Shown: positions 7,003-16,035 of the stretch, in pieces | How the letters are laid out: each line of letters opens with the position of its first letter | Position numbering within the stretch: position 1 is the stretch's first letter | Assembly: GCA_963579905.1 (NCBI GenBank) | Contig: CAUZIZ010000001.1 | Span: 1-64,000 of the forward strand | Direction: 5' to 3' | Origin: CAUZIZ01 sp963579905 | Lineage (GTDB): Bacteria > Acidobacteriota > UBA6911 > RPQK01 > JAJDTT01 | Length of the DNA stretch: 64,000 nucleotides | Program-made: the position numbers and the translations under genes | The notes under the pieces: generated by a model | The model's database searches: none | Told to the model about the DNA's origin: nothing | Seen by the model: only the letters and a program-made list of their open reading frames with translations

Positions 7003-7894
7003 CCATCTGAGATCTTACAATTCTATGGCATACTATGATGACTGCCGCTACCGATGCAAGCCTTGGGTCGAACTCTGGGGTGATCTTGAGTGTCGTGAAA
7101 TCACCCAGGACATGATTCGGTCGTCCATTGTCAAGAGAAGTCGAGTCTCAGCCTTCACCGCCAACAGGGACTTGGTAATCCTGCGCTCCTTGTTCAATTT
7201 CGGCAAAGGGGAAGGATGGATCGAGGTGAATCCAACTGCAAGGATCAAACGTCTTCGGGTTGAGAAAAAACTCAAGTACCTTCCGCCGTTAGAGGATATC
7301 TTCAAGGTTATTGCAGTTGCAGATGCTGACTCTCAAGACTATCTCTGGACCATTCGGGAGACCATGGCGCGGGTAAGCAAAGTCAACCGACTCTCCTGGG
7401 ATGATGTGGATCTAGAAGGCCGATGTGTCACGCTGTCCACCCGGAAGAAGAAAGGTGGTGACTTGACCCCAAGAAGAGTACCCATGACGGACCACCTCTT
7501 CAAGATCCTCTTCAGAAGGTACGCGCAAAGGAATAGGCAGATGCCTTGGGTGTTTTGGCATACGTACCGAAGCACCAAAACCGCCGAGACCTGTCGCGGC
7601 CCGTATGGGAGACGGAAGAGGCTAATGGAGGGACTGTGTAGGAAGGCGGGCGTCAGACACTTCAGCTTCCATGCACTGCGACACTCCGGCGCATCGCTGA
7701 TGGAAAACGCCAACGTACCCATTGGAGCTATCCAACGCATCCTGGGTCACGAGCGGAGGAGCACCACGGAAATCTATCTGCAAAGCATTGGGGATTCCGA
7801 ACGCCAGGCGATGGCCACTTTCGAGGAAGCCAGTAGAAAGTCTCACACAGACTCTCACACGGAAGTGTCTGGGGGAATCCTCGGATCTCGCTAA
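6797..7894 (+). CDS. Tyrosine site-specific recombinase (integrase)
   Basis: 365 residues. ATG 6797 is preceded by AAGGAGG at 6-bp spacing. Order: AP2-like arm-binding segment (residues ~1-50, MSVYSIKSKGWRYDFVLAGQ), SAM-like core-binding domain (~55-150), catalytic domain (~165-345) with Arg I (TMARVSKVNRLSW), Lys (STRKKKGG), HALRHSGASL, LGHERRSTTEIY (His and Tyr nucleophile). All catalytic residues are present, so it looks active. The C-terminal tail is Ser/His/Thr-rich. The stop is 14 bp from the CCA end of tRNA-Ala, so the tRNA 3' end is very probably the attachment site and this enzyme marks one end of an integrated element. Confidence 0.9.
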   Translation: MSVYSIKSKGWRYDFVLAGQRYTEAWFTTKRKAQAAEADKRKEINEPPPGEIQPPTDMGFLELVNKRLDHLRSYNSMAYYDDCRYRCKPWVELWGDLECREITQDMIRSSIVKRSRVSAFTANRDLVILRSLFNFGKGEGWIEVNPTARIKRLRVEKKLKYLPPLEDIFKVIAVADADSQDYLWTIRETMARVSKVNRLSWDDVDLEGRCVTLSTRKKKGGDLTPRRVPMTDHLFKILFRRYAQRNRQMPWVFWHTYRSTKTAETCRGPYGRRKRLMEGLCRKAGVRHFSFHALRHSGASLMENANVPIGAIQRILGHERRSTTEIYLQSIGDSERQAMATFEEASRKSHTDSHTEVSGGILGSR

Positions 7895-7908
7895 GTTGTT
7901 GAAAAGAT

Positions 7909-7984
7909 TGGTGGAGCTGGGGAGGTTCGAACTCCCGACCCCCTGAATGCCATTCAGGTACTCTTCCAACTGAGCTACAGCCCC
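7909..7984 (-). tRNA. tRNA-Ala (anticodon GGC)
   Basis: 76 nt read on the minus strand from GGGGCTGTAGCTCAGTTGG to CAGCTCC-A-CCA. The acceptor stem GGGGCTG/CAGCTCC, the D-loop, an anticodon stem CCTGA/TCAGG with loop ATGGCAT (anticodon GGC) and a T-loop GTTCGAA are all present, and CCA is encoded. It lies 20 bp downstream of the ppiD-like gene on the same strand and 14 bp from the integrase, which probably uses its 3' end as attB. Confidence 0.97.
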
Positions 7985-8004
7985 ACGCCGGGAAATTTTA
8001 CCAG

Positions 8005-9909
8005 TTAGCTGCTAGCTGCGTCTATTAGCTCTTGATTGACACTGATTTCCTCGGCCTTGCGCAGTCCATCCACCAGGTTCTGGAGATAGCTGCTGAAGAA
8101 ACTGATCCGCTTCTGCTCGGTCAGGGTCTTACTTATCTCGCCCTTTTCCTTCTCGAGCCTTGCCGTGTCGATCTCGGTTTTATCGAGAACCTGAAAGACG
8201 ATGTATTTTCCCGTCACAACCACCGGCGAGCTTATCTCGCCTTTCTTGAAGCGGAATGCCCGGTCGTGGATTCGGGGGGAGAATTTGAGGGTGTCGTCGA
8301 TCGTGGTCCCCTTTTTGAAGAACTCTGTGGCAACTGTCGACAACTTCTCCGCCGTGGCTACCTTCTCCAGGTCTCCCTCACTCTGCGCCTTCTGGTAAAA
8401 GGCGAAAGCCTGTTCGCGGGCTAGCTCATCGCCGCTTTCCTCGCGGAGATCCTGAAGGGCTTGATCCCGTACCTTGTCGAAATGTGGAATATTGGTCGCC
8501 TGGATATCGGCCAGCTGTGCCACCACGTAGCTGCCGGCCGATTCGTAGGGATTTATGAATTCTCCCTGCTCGAGGGCAAAGACCTTTTGGTTGAAGTTAC
8601 TCTGAACAACCAGTCCGGCGACGGGATCACCCAGGGTAAAAGGGACACTTTCCTTGACCGGAAAGTTGTATTCTTTCGCTACGGCCTCGAAGTCCGGATT
8701 CTGTTTCAGCTGATTTGAGATCTTGTTTGCCAGTGCCGCCGCCTGCTTGTGTGCCTCGTTTTGACGAAGCTCGAATTCGGCAATGGGGCGGCGTGAATCA
8801 GCCATCTTCGCAGCAACTTCCCAGCCCTTGATGATGTGATACCCGAACGGAGTTCGAATCAGATCGCTGATTTGGCCCGGTTTCAGGGCAAAGGCAGCTT
8901 CTTCGAACTCGGGGACCATCTTTCCCTTTCCAAAGAATCCCAAATCTCCTCCGCGCTGGGCGGACCCAATGTCGTTTGAGTGCTCCGCTGCAAGAGCCGC
9001 GAAGTTGGCTCCTCCCCGTATCTGCTTCAAGAGGCCTTCTGCCTTCTTACGTGCCGCAATGTCCTCCTCGTCATCCTCTGCTGAGATCAGAATGTGGCTT
9101 ACTCTAACCTGTTGGATATCCGTCACTTCCGCCAGCCGGGACTGGAGCTGATCTTCCGAGATCGTGACCGTCTTTGGATCGACTCGAACGCTCACATATC
9201 GGACCGTTCTCTTCTCACCGACGCGGTACTTCTCCTGGTTGTCCTTGTAGTACGCCTGAAGCTTCTCCTCCTCGATTTCAGCGGGTGCGATTTCCTCTGG
9301 GTCGATCGCCACATACTTGACTCTCACCTCCTGGTTGCGGTTGCGGAACTCCTGCTCGACCTCATCGGGCGAACTGAAAATGCCATCGGTGAGAATACGC
9401 TGTAGTTTGTCGCGCCCGATGCGGCGCTGAATCCCCGCCTCATACTGCTGAATCGTCAGGTTGTTGGCCTGTAGAATTCTCTCGTAACGATCCCGTCCAA
9501 TGAATCTCTCGTTTTCGCGGAAGACCGGCTGCCGAGTGATGAAATCTGCGGTTTCTGTGTCGGTTACGTGGAGCCCCAGTTCCTCGGCACCATACGCCGC
9601 AGCATATTCGGCGATGAGCCCGTTCAAGGCCGTATCCCCCAAACGAAGCTGCTGGATTACCTTAGGGTCCTGCTGGTCCAGGTTGTAGAGTTTCCGATAT
9701 TGCTCAATGACCTGTAGGTATCGTGTCCTGAACTCCGAGGCGGTAATGGTCGCGCCCGCAACCACCGCAGCTTCCTGGGAAGAAAACCCTGTGGACGAGG
9801 CGGTCGGAGCATCCACGAAGAAGAGCACCATTCCGAAGCCAAGGGCGAATATAACCAGCCAAAGAACCCACTTCAGACCGCCTTGCTTCTTCCGAAACAG
9901 AGCTAGCAT
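8005..9909 (-). CDS. ppiD: Membrane-anchored SurA/PpiD-type peptidyl-prolyl isomerase
   Basis: 634 residues from ATG 9909, chosen because GGAGGG lies 6 bp upstream and the protein then starts MLALFRKKQGGLKWVLWLV, a short cytoplasmic tail plus one transmembrane helix (~12-32). A SurA_N-like chaperone region follows (to ~240), then a parvulin domain at ~268-363 (VRVSHILISA, GGDLGFFGKGKMVPEFEEAA, TPFGYHIIKG), then a second chaperone-like C-terminal part. PpiD-type proteins sit in the periplasm at the Sec translocon and help secreted proteins fold. Its promoter (extended -10 at 9971-9976) is back to back with that of mreB. Confidence 0.85.
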   Translation of the reverse strand: MLALFRKKQGGLKWVLWLVIFALGFGMVLFFVDAPTASSTGFSSQEAAVVAGATITASEFRTRYLQVIEQYRKLYNLDQQDPKVIQQLRLGDTALNGLIAEYAAAYGAEELGLHVTDTETADFITRQPVFRENERFIGRDRYERILQANNLTIQQYEAGIQRRIGRDKLQRILTDGIFSSPDEVEQEFRNRNQEVRVKYVAIDPEEIAPAEIEEEKLQAYYKDNQEKYRVGEKRTVRYVSVRVDPKTVTISEDQLQSRLAEVTDIQQVRVSHILISAEDDEEDIAARKKAEGLLKQIRGGANFAALAAEHSNDIGSAQRGGDLGFFGKGKMVPEFEEAAFALKPGQISDLIRTPFGYHIIKGWEVAAKMADSRRPIAEFELRQNEAHKQAAALANKISNQLKQNPDFEAVAKEYNFPVKESVPFTLGDPVAGLVVQSNFNQKVFALEQGEFINPYESAGSYVVAQLADIQATNIPHFDKVRDQALQDLREESGDELAREQAFAFYQKAQSEGDLEKVATAEKLSTVATEFFKKGTTIDDTLKFSPRIHDRAFRFKKGEISSPVVVTGKYIVFQVLDKTEIDTARLEKEKGEISKTLTEQKRISFFSSYLQNLVDGLRKAEEISVNQELIDAASS

Positions 9910-9970
9910 CGAACCCTCCGTGATCCAGTAGTTATCGACACGGGGAAAAACCCCAACCTTCAAGACGCCC

Positions 9971-9979
9971 ATTATAGCA
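9971..9979 (-). promoter_or_regulatory. Extended -10 promoter element for ppiD
   Basis: The minus strand reads TGCTATAAT, a perfect extended -10; no good -35 lies 17 bp upstream, as is normal for extended -10 promoters. The expected start near 9964 gives a ~55-nt leader before ATG 9909. Confidence 0.55.
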
Positions 9980-10033
9980 CGCCTTCCTGGTTCCATACCC
10001 GTACTGGAAGGTCTTGCTCCCGGGTCGGCGACC

Positions 10034-10062
10034 TTGCAAGAGCCGCGTGTTTCGGGGATAAT
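10034..10062 (+). promoter_or_regulatory. Candidate promoter for the mre operon
   Basis: TTGCAA (10034-10039), 17-bp spacer, GATAAT (10057-10062). It precedes mreB by about 150 bp and is the best sigma70-like match in the divergent ppiD-mreB region. The long leader holds no obvious riboswitch. Confidence 0.45.
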
Positions 10063-10218
10063 AACGCGGTTGGGATTGTGGAGACGGTCCTGTCCGACCT
10101 TCGAGTCGAATCCTGTCGCATCTCCGCTCTTTCAAACCGAGATTGTAGTCTCGACATCGGGGAAATCATTCGCCCAGAGTGACGGTTCGCGAGATTGGGT
10201 AGTGGACAGCGGAGACCT

Positions 10219-11244
10219 ATGAACCTGCGTACCTTGTTTAGTTTTTTCTCCAACGATTTGGCTATCGATCTGGGTACTGCCAATACCCTGGTCTTTGCTC
10301 GAGGTCGCGGCATTGTCGTCGACGAACCGTCGATTGTGGCAATCAACAAGCGAAATAATAAGGTTGAAGCGGTAGGGCGTGAAGCCAAGGAGATGTTGGG
10401 ACGTACGCCCGGAAACATCGTCGCCATCAAGCCCATGAAGGATGGTGTCATTGCCGATTTCGATGTTACCGAGGAGATGCTCAAGTACTTCATCAAGAAG
10501 GCCCACAACCGCAACCACCTGCTAAGTCCCCGCATCGTGATCTGCATTCCCTCTGAGATTACACAGGTCGAAAAACGAGCAGTGAGAGAATCGGCCTTGC
10601 GGGCCAAGGCCAGCGAAGTCTATCTGGTCGAAGAAGCCATGGCGGCCGCCATCGGTGCGGGACTACCCATCACCGAACCAAGCGGAAATATGATTGTCGA
10701 TATCGGTGGAGGAACCACGGATATTGCGGTGATCAGTCTTTCGGGTATTGTCTACAGCCGCTCGGTTCGTGTTGCTGGCAACGAAATGGATGAGGCGATC
10801 ACTCAATACATCAAGCGAAAACACAATCTCCTCATTGGCGAGAGGACGGCAGAGCAGATAAAGATCGAAGTCGGCTCTGCGGCAGTTCTAGATAAGGCCC
10901 TGACGATGGAAATCAAGGGACGTAACCTTATTGAGGGTATTCCCAAGACACTGGCGATTACCGACGAGGAGGTGAGGGAGGCGTTGTCAGATTCGATTTC
11001 GACGATTGTCAATGCCGTTCGGGTGGCCCTGGAACGGACGCCTCCAGAACTCTCAGCGGACATCGCAGACAAGGGGATCGTTTTGACCGGAGGCGGCGCA
11101 CTGCTCAAGGGACTGGATCATCGAATCAAGGAAGACACTGGTTTGCCAGTCTTTCTAGCAGAGGATCCCCTTTCTTCAGTGGCGATTGGCACTGGCATGA
11201 TGCTGGAGGAGATGGAGCTGCTAAAGCGAATCAGCGTTCAATGA
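10219..11244 (+). CDS. mreB: Rod-shape-determining actin MreB
   Basis: 341 residues from ATG 10219 (GGAG upstream); an in-frame start 24 bp earlier would add residues not seen in MreB. Actin-fold ATP-binding motifs are clear: DLGTANTLVF near the N-terminus, VDIGGGTTDIAVISL in the middle, and LTGGGALLKGL near the end. MreB polymerises under the inner membrane and guides lateral peptidoglycan synthesis, so the cell should be rod-shaped. It opens the operon mreB-mreC-mreD-mrdA-rodA; mreC begins inside its stop codon (ATGA), indicating coupled translation. Confidence 0.98.
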   Translation: MNLRTLFSFFSNDLAIDLGTANTLVFARGRGIVVDEPSIVAINKRNNKVEAVGREAKEMLGRTPGNIVAIKPMKDGVIADFDVTEEMLKYFIKKAHNRNHLLSPRIVICIPSEITQVEKRAVRESALRAKASEVYLVEEAMAAAIGAGLPITEPSGNMIVDIGGGTTDIAVISLSGIVYSRSVRVAGNEMDEAITQYIKRKHNLLIGERTAEQIKIEVGSAAVLDKALTMEIKGRNLIEGIPKTLAITDEEVREALSDSISTIVNAVRVALERTPPELSADIADKGIVLTGGGALLKGLDHRIKEDTGLPVFLAEDPLSSVAIGTGMMLEEMELLKRISVQ

Positions 11245-12065
11245 TCCACGCGTTCGAAAGAAGACCTCTCGTTCTCTTCATCACGATCCTGGCACTGAAT
11301 CTAGTTCTCCTTACCGTTCAGGTCCGTAGCGAGCAGGGGCTATTTCTCCTGCGGAAGTGGAGCCTCTTTTTCGTGACGCCAGTAGCGTCAGCGATGTATT
11401 TCGTTACCGACAAGAGCGAGAAGACCCTGCGCCGCTACGTGTTCCTGCGCCGAGCGCAACAAGAAAACCAACGGCTTCTATCCAAAAACGCAGCACTCCA
11501 GGTTGAGGTGGAGCAACTGCGTGCTATGCAGTCCATGGCAGTACGATCAGCGCATTACTCGCTGATCCGCCGACAGTACTTGTTTGGGACACTCCTGGCT
11601 GGGATCATCTGGAAATCCTCCTCCTTTCATTCGGATCACTTCGGGATCAATGCTGGAACTCGCGAGGGGATTCGAAGGAATGCTGCCGTTCTTAGTCCGG
11701 AAGGTGTCGTTGGAAGAGTCGTGACTATTGAGCCCTTCGGTGCCGAGGTAGAACCTATTACGAGCAGGGGATCCGCTGTAGGAGGAGTCTTGAGCCGGAC
11801 ACGGCTCCAGGGAGTGCTCCAGGGAAACGGCAGCAATCTTCTGGAATGGAAACTGATCCCCAATCACGAAAGGGTGAAAGTCGGTGAAGTGGCCTATACC
11901 TCAGGAGCGGACAGGATCTACCCCAAAGGACTTCCCATTGGCCTGGTAGTCAAGTCGGAAAGAGGGGAGATGGTTTATCGGGACATTAGCGTCAGACCCT
12001 TTGTTGACTATTCCAGACTAGAAGAGGTCATGGTCATCACCAAACCGATAGGCTCTCGAGAGTAA
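11241..12065 (+). CDS. mreC: Rod-shape-determining protein MreC
   Basis: 274 residues; ATG overlaps the mreB stop by 4 bp. One transmembrane helix (~12-30) is followed by a periplasmic coiled coil (~65-95, RRAQQENQRLLSKNAALQVE) and the two beta-barrel domains typical of MreC (GINAGTREGIRRNAAVLSPE; VGRVVTIEPFGAEVEPITS). MreC links MreB to the peptidoglycan synthases PBP2/RodA from the periplasmic side. Length and order are normal for the family. Confidence 0.95.
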   Translation: MIHAFERRPLVLFITILALNLVLLTVQVRSEQGLFLLRKWSLFFVTPVASAMYFVTDKSEKTLRRYVFLRRAQQENQRLLSKNAALQVEVEQLRAMQSMAVRSAHYSLIRRQYLFGTLLAGIIWKSSSFHSDHFGINAGTREGIRRNAAVLSPEGVVGRVVTIEPFGAEVEPITSRGSAVGGVLSRTRLQGVLQGNGSNLLEWKLIPNHERVKVGEVAYTSGADRIYPKGLPIGLVVKSERGEMVYRDISVRPFVDYSRLEEVMVITKPIGSRE

Positions 12066-12073
12066 AGACAAAA

Positions 12074-12574
12074 TTGGAAGTTGTCATTGGCAAGACCGAG
12101 GTCCTCCTGCTTCTGGTGATTGTAGGTGGGAGCGAGATTGGCCTGGCCAAATACCTCCCTTGGCTTGCTCTATATCTAGATTTGCCCCTGGTTCTGGTTA
12201 TCTACATCGGCTGGTACTCCCGCCCGGCAAAAGCAGCCTTATGCGGCAGCGCCTTCGGCCTGCTTGCCGACGCCTTCTTCCGCGTCCTTCTGGGTCTGAA
12301 CGGAGTCAGTAAGACGACCATAGGCTTCGTAACCGCCTACCTCAACCGATGGGTCCTGATTGGCGGATTTTTTCCCCGATTGTTTGTGATCAGCAGCCTC
12401 ACTCTTCTTGACAATCTCATAGTTTTCTGTATGTTAGAGTTGCTGAGTCAACCAGTGAGGGAGGGCTTTGGGTACCACGCGCTGATTCGAGGGGTCGTAA
12501 CTGGCCTGGCGGGCGTGGTGATTTTCCAAGTCTACGATTGGTTGAAGCTGCCGCGAAGAGAGTTCCGTGCCTGA
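12074..12574 (+). CDS. mreD: Rod-shape-determining protein MreD
   Basis: 166 residues, TTG start at 12074, 8 bp after mreC. Five hydrophobic helices are seen (around 8-25, 32-48, 55-75, 95-118, 135-158) with the usual internal GLLADAFF motif. The sequence is weakly conserved in all bacteria; the identification rests on size, topology and position between mreC and mrdA. It stabilises the MreC complex in the membrane. Confidence 0.88.
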   Translation: MEVVIGKTEVLLLLVIVGGSEIGLAKYLPWLALYLDLPLVLVIYIGWYSRPAKAALCGSAFGLLADAFFRVLLGLNGVSKTTIGFVTAYLNRWVLIGGFFPRLFVISSLTLLDNLIVFCMLELLSQPVREGFGYHALIRGVVTGLAGVVIFQVYDWLKLPRREFRA

Positions 12575-12661
12575 ACTCAATCTGGCAGATGCTTTTGCAG
12601 ACGCACCCTTTCGGTGACAGATCTTTTTGTGCAGCAGGCATCAGTTGTGGGCACTTGACGG

Positions 12662-14542
12662 ATGGCTATCTATCAGGACAAGACTCTCTGCCTCGTTCGG
12701 TTGCGATGGGTCAGCGGACTTCTCGTAGCAGTTATGCTGGGGTTGTTCCTAAGGTTGTGGCACCTTTCCGTCGTGAAGTTCGAGCACTACCAGGCGCTCG
12801 CTGAACGGAATCATGTACTCACGGTGCCTATGGACGCTCCCCGCGGCCTCATCTCCGACCGGGAAGGGCGGGTCCTCGTCGACAACGCAAGCGCCTTCAA
12901 TCTGGTGCTCTACCGCAATGAAGTCGAGGATCTTGAGAGCACCTTGTCCTTTCTCATCGAGGGCTTCCAACTTCGAAGGAAGGGACTGGATGAACGGCTG
13001 AGAGGAGCCAGACACTACTCTATATATCAGCCGCTTGTCATCAAGAAGCACCTTTCAATCGAAGAAATCACCTTCTTCCTTGCCCGTCAGACCGAGCATC
13101 CTGAACTGGCCGTCGTCAGTCAGCCCCGGCGTACCTACCGCTACGGTAAGCTCGCTGCCCACGTACTCGGCTACGTAGGAGAAGTATCGCGAGAGCAGCT
13201 CAAGCGTCCCGAGTTCTCCGACAACAGCGCCGGCGATGTGGTAGGAAAATACGCGATCGAAAGGGTCTACAACAGTCACCTCTCCGGCAAAGATGGATAC
13301 AAGAAGCTGTTGGTCAACAGCGTTGGCGAGAAACTTGAGGAGTTGGGGCACATTCCTGCAAAGTCTGGCCAGGAACTCAAACTTACTCTGGACCTGGATC
13401 TTCAAGAGGTGGCAGAGAGGGCATTGGGTGATCGGCGGGGGACGATCGTAGCTCTCCAACCGCAGACGGGTGAAGTCCTGGTAATGGCGAGTCGGCCCGC
13501 CTTCGATCCCAACCGGTTCACGGTGCGGTTCAGCCGGGAGGAGTGGAACAGTCTTGTACGCGATCCCGGCCGGCCTTTGCAGAACCGTGCCACTCAAAGC
13601 ACCTTTTCTCCCGGATCGATTTTCAAGCTCGTAATGGCTCTGGCAGGTCTGGAAAAGGGCGTTGTAGGACTCGAGACGTCGGTCTACTGTAGTGGCCAGA
13701 TCAATCTATACGGACACCCGTTTCGCTGTTGGAACAAGAACGGGCACGGACGAGTCACGCTGCATGAGTCTATTCGTCAGTCGTGCAACGTCTATTTCTA
13801 TCTGCTCGGGAAAAAGCTGGGCATCAACACCATTTCCGAGTTCAGTTCCCGCTTAGGATTGGGTCAGCGCACCGGGATCGACCTGAGTGGAGAGGTGCTA
13901 GGCCTGGTCCCGTCAGTTGAATGGAAAAAGAGGGTCTTCGGTACAGCCTGGTACCCCGGAGAGACCATCTCTGTCTCGATCGGCCAGGGCCCGATTCATG
14001 TGACGCCGATCCAGCTGGCACGAGCTGTCAGCATCATCGCAGCCGGTACGGCTCCGCCTGTCCACTTGGTGCGAGAGCCTCTGTCCTTCCGAAAGCGAAG
14101 GCTTGGCACCGAGATCGCACTTGTACCCGAGCACCAACAGTTCATGAAAGAAGCGATGTGGTCGGTCGTGAATCAGTATGGAACGGGTAGGAGCGCCCGA
14201 GTGGTCGGCTTTGATGTCTGCGGCAAGACGGGTACTGCCCAGACCATCGGCCGTGCGTCGCGAGCGAAGCTGTCCAAAGAAGAAGCAAAGAGGTTCACGT
14301 CGAATGCTTGGTTTGTCGGGTTCGCTCCTCGCGACTTTCCTGAGATCGTTGTTGCAGTGCTGGTGGAAAAAGGGGGATCAGGTGGGTCCGCTGCGGCGCC
14401 TCTCGCTGGAAAGCTTATGCAGGCTTTCTACGAAAAGTATGAAGCCGGTCAACCTTTCAATGCTGATGCCTTAGAACTGGCTCACCAGAGCCAGCCGGGC
14501 TTTCCCGGGACAGCCGCCTCCGTTCCACACAGCATCCAGTAG
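12662..14542 (+). CDS. mrdA: Penicillin-binding protein 2 (elongasome transpeptidase)
   Basis: 626 residues. One N-terminal transmembrane helix (~15-34), a pedestal domain (RGLISDREGRVLVDN, DVVGKYAIERVYNSHLSGKDG) and a transpeptidase domain with all three active-site motifs: S319-x-x-K322 in SPGSIFK, S374-C-N376, and K522-T-G in GKTGTAQ. It crosslinks new peptidoglycan strands during elongation and is the target of mecillinam-type beta-lactams. The C-terminal ~30 residues are a low-complexity periplasmic tail. It lies 87 bp after mreD and is followed by its glycosyltransferase partner rodA. Confidence 0.96.
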   Translation: MAIYQDKTLCLVRLRWVSGLLVAVMLGLFLRLWHLSVVKFEHYQALAERNHVLTVPMDAPRGLISDREGRVLVDNASAFNLVLYRNEVEDLESTLSFLIEGFQLRRKGLDERLRGARHYSIYQPLVIKKHLSIEEITFFLARQTEHPELAVVSQPRRTYRYGKLAAHVLGYVGEVSREQLKRPEFSDNSAGDVVGKYAIERVYNSHLSGKDGYKKLLVNSVGEKLEELGHIPAKSGQELKLTLDLDLQEVAERALGDRRGTIVALQPQTGEVLVMASRPAFDPNRFTVRFSREEWNSLVRDPGRPLQNRATQSTFSPGSIFKLVMALAGLEKGVVGLETSVYCSGQINLYGHPFRCWNKNGHGRVTLHESIRQSCNVYFYLLGKKLGINTISEFSSRLGLGQRTGIDLSGEVLGLVPSVEWKKRVFGTAWYPGETISVSIGQGPIHVTPIQLARAVSIIAAGTAPPVHLVREPLSFRKRRLGTEIALVPEHQQFMKEAMWSVVNQYGTGRSARVVGFDVCGKTGTAQTIGRASRAKLSKEEAKRFTSNAWFVGFAPRDFPEIVVAVLVEKGGSGGSAAAPLAGKLMQAFYEKYEAGQPFNADALELAHQSQPGFPGTAASVPHSIQ

Positions 14543-14576
14543 AAAAGGGTGCTCCAGCATCCTGGTTACCTAGAGA

Positions 14577-15665
14577 ATGGTCTCTCTTCGTCTTTTCCTA
14601 CGCATCGATTACCTCTTGCTCCTTCTGGCGTTGGTGCTTTCACTGATCGGGGCTCTCGGTGCTTATAGCGCCGAAACCCCGGGGGGGCCAGAAAACACGT
14701 TTGTGCGCCAGCTCGTTTGGATTGGTCTAGGTCTCTGTGTCTGTCTGGCTGTGGCCGCAGTCGACTACCACTTGCTCACAGACTACGCGTTCCTTCTGTA
14801 CATAGGCGCCATCCTGATGTTGCTGGCAGTGCTCCTCTTCGGGGTGGAGATCCATGGCAGTAAGAGTTGGTTGGCCGTCGGGCCCGTTCGTTTTCAGCCT
14901 TCCGAATTCGGGAAGCTTGTCCTGATTTTAACGCTGGCGCGATATCTAGCCGCGATCGAGGGGCCGTCTGTGCGCCGCCGGCACTTCTTGGCCATCACGC
15001 TGCTCACCCTGGTGCCGATGGGGCTGGTAATCCTTCAGGGGGACCTGGGAACCGCCATGATGTATTTTCCAATCCTCTTGGCGGTGATCCTGGTTGCAGG
15101 ACTACGGCTACGATTCCTCGTCGGTCTCCTGGCTCTTATGCTTTGTATGGCACCAGCCGGCTGGTTCGTGATGAAGAACTACCAGAGGCAGAGGATTTTG
15201 GCCACGCTCAATCCGGAATTGGATCCCCAGGGAGTTGGATACCAGACTCGTCAGTCCCTCATTGCAATCGGTTCGGGGGGGTTGTTCGGCAAGGGCATTG
15301 GACAGGGAGACCAAAGCCAGCTGGGCTTTGTCCCTGAGATCCACTCCGATTTCATCTTCTCCCTGATTGCGGAAGAGGCAGGATTGGTAGGGGCAAGCGT
15401 CATCTTGCTCTTGTATCTTCTAGTTTTGATGCGGATGGTGCATATCGCAGACGTCTCACGCGATCGTACCGGAATCTATATCATTGCCGGACTCGTCGCC
15501 CTCATCTTCTCGCACGTAGTCGTAAATCTAGGAATGACCCTGGGACTCCTGCCGCCGATCGGTATTCCGCTGCCGCTGCTCAGCTATGGCGGTTCCTTCA
15601 CGCTAGTCATCTTCACTGCTATCGGCATCGCACTGAGTGCCTACAGTCGTCGATTCGTTCACTGA
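14577..15665 (+). CDS. rodA: Peptidoglycan glycosyltransferase RodA (SEDS)
   Basis: 362 residues with about ten transmembrane helices. SEDS signatures are present: HGSKSWLAVGPVRFQPSEFG with the adjoining KLVLIL, the loop ILQGDLGTAM, GSGGLFGKGIGQGDQ, HSDFIFSLIAEEAGL, and GLLPPIGIPLPLLSYGGS. It polymerises lipid II into glycan strands and works as a pair with PBP2, encoded just upstream. Last gene of the elongasome operon. Confidence 0.97.
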   Translation: MVSLRLFLRIDYLLLLLALVLSLIGALGAYSAETPGGPENTFVRQLVWIGLGLCVCLAVAAVDYHLLTDYAFLLYIGAILMLLAVLLFGVEIHGSKSWLAVGPVRFQPSEFGKLVLILTLARYLAAIEGPSVRRRHFLAITLLTLVPMGLVILQGDLGTAMMYFPILLAVILVAGLRLRFLVGLLALMLCMAPAGWFVMKNYQRQRILATLNPELDPQGVGYQTRQSLIAIGSGGLFGKGIGQGDQSQLGFVPEIHSDFIFSLIAEEAGLVGASVILLLYLLVLMRMVHIADVSRDRTGIYIIAGLVALIFSHVVVNLGMTLGLLPPIGIPLPLLSYGGSFTLVIFTAIGIALSAYSRRFVH

Positions 15666-16035
15666 CGTCGGTGCTGCCACCAGCCGCGCTGAATCATTCG
15701 GGCCGGAAGCCCTGGAAAACAGAGAACGGTTTCCTTGTCAGATCTGAGCTCGAAGAGCTATAATACGAGAGTTAACTGTCTGTTATAGAAGAAACACGAT
15801 TGGCCGTGGGCCAATTCGAATATTGTCATAGATTAGACTCGGTCGGCTTTGGGTTATTCTTCGGGGAACATCTCCGATCTATTCTGGGTAGGTTTGGCGG
15901 CAAGGGGTTCAGGACTGTCCCATCCTGGTGTTGCTGTACCCCGGTGCAAGCGTCGCCTCCTTTTCCTTCCTCCTTCTTCATCCACACAAGTCGAGACCAG
16001 ACCGCCCGAACCAGGAGTTCCAAAGGAGAAGTAAC
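15666..16035. other. rodA-rng intergenic region with promoter and hairpin
   Basis: No gene is seen. The region carries a strong promoter (15735-15764) and a perfect 7-bp hairpin ATTGGCC-GTG-GGCCAAT at 15799-15815 in the transcribed leader of rng. The ~265-nt leader is long; RNase E genes in other bacteria are autoregulated through their leader, which may apply here. Confidence 0.5.
15735..15764 (+). promoter_or_regulatory. Promoter of rng
   Basis: TTGTCA (15735-15740), 18-bp spacer, TATAAT (15759-15764): a near-consensus sigma70-type promoter. It separates rng and the genes after it from the elongasome operon. Confidence 0.65.
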
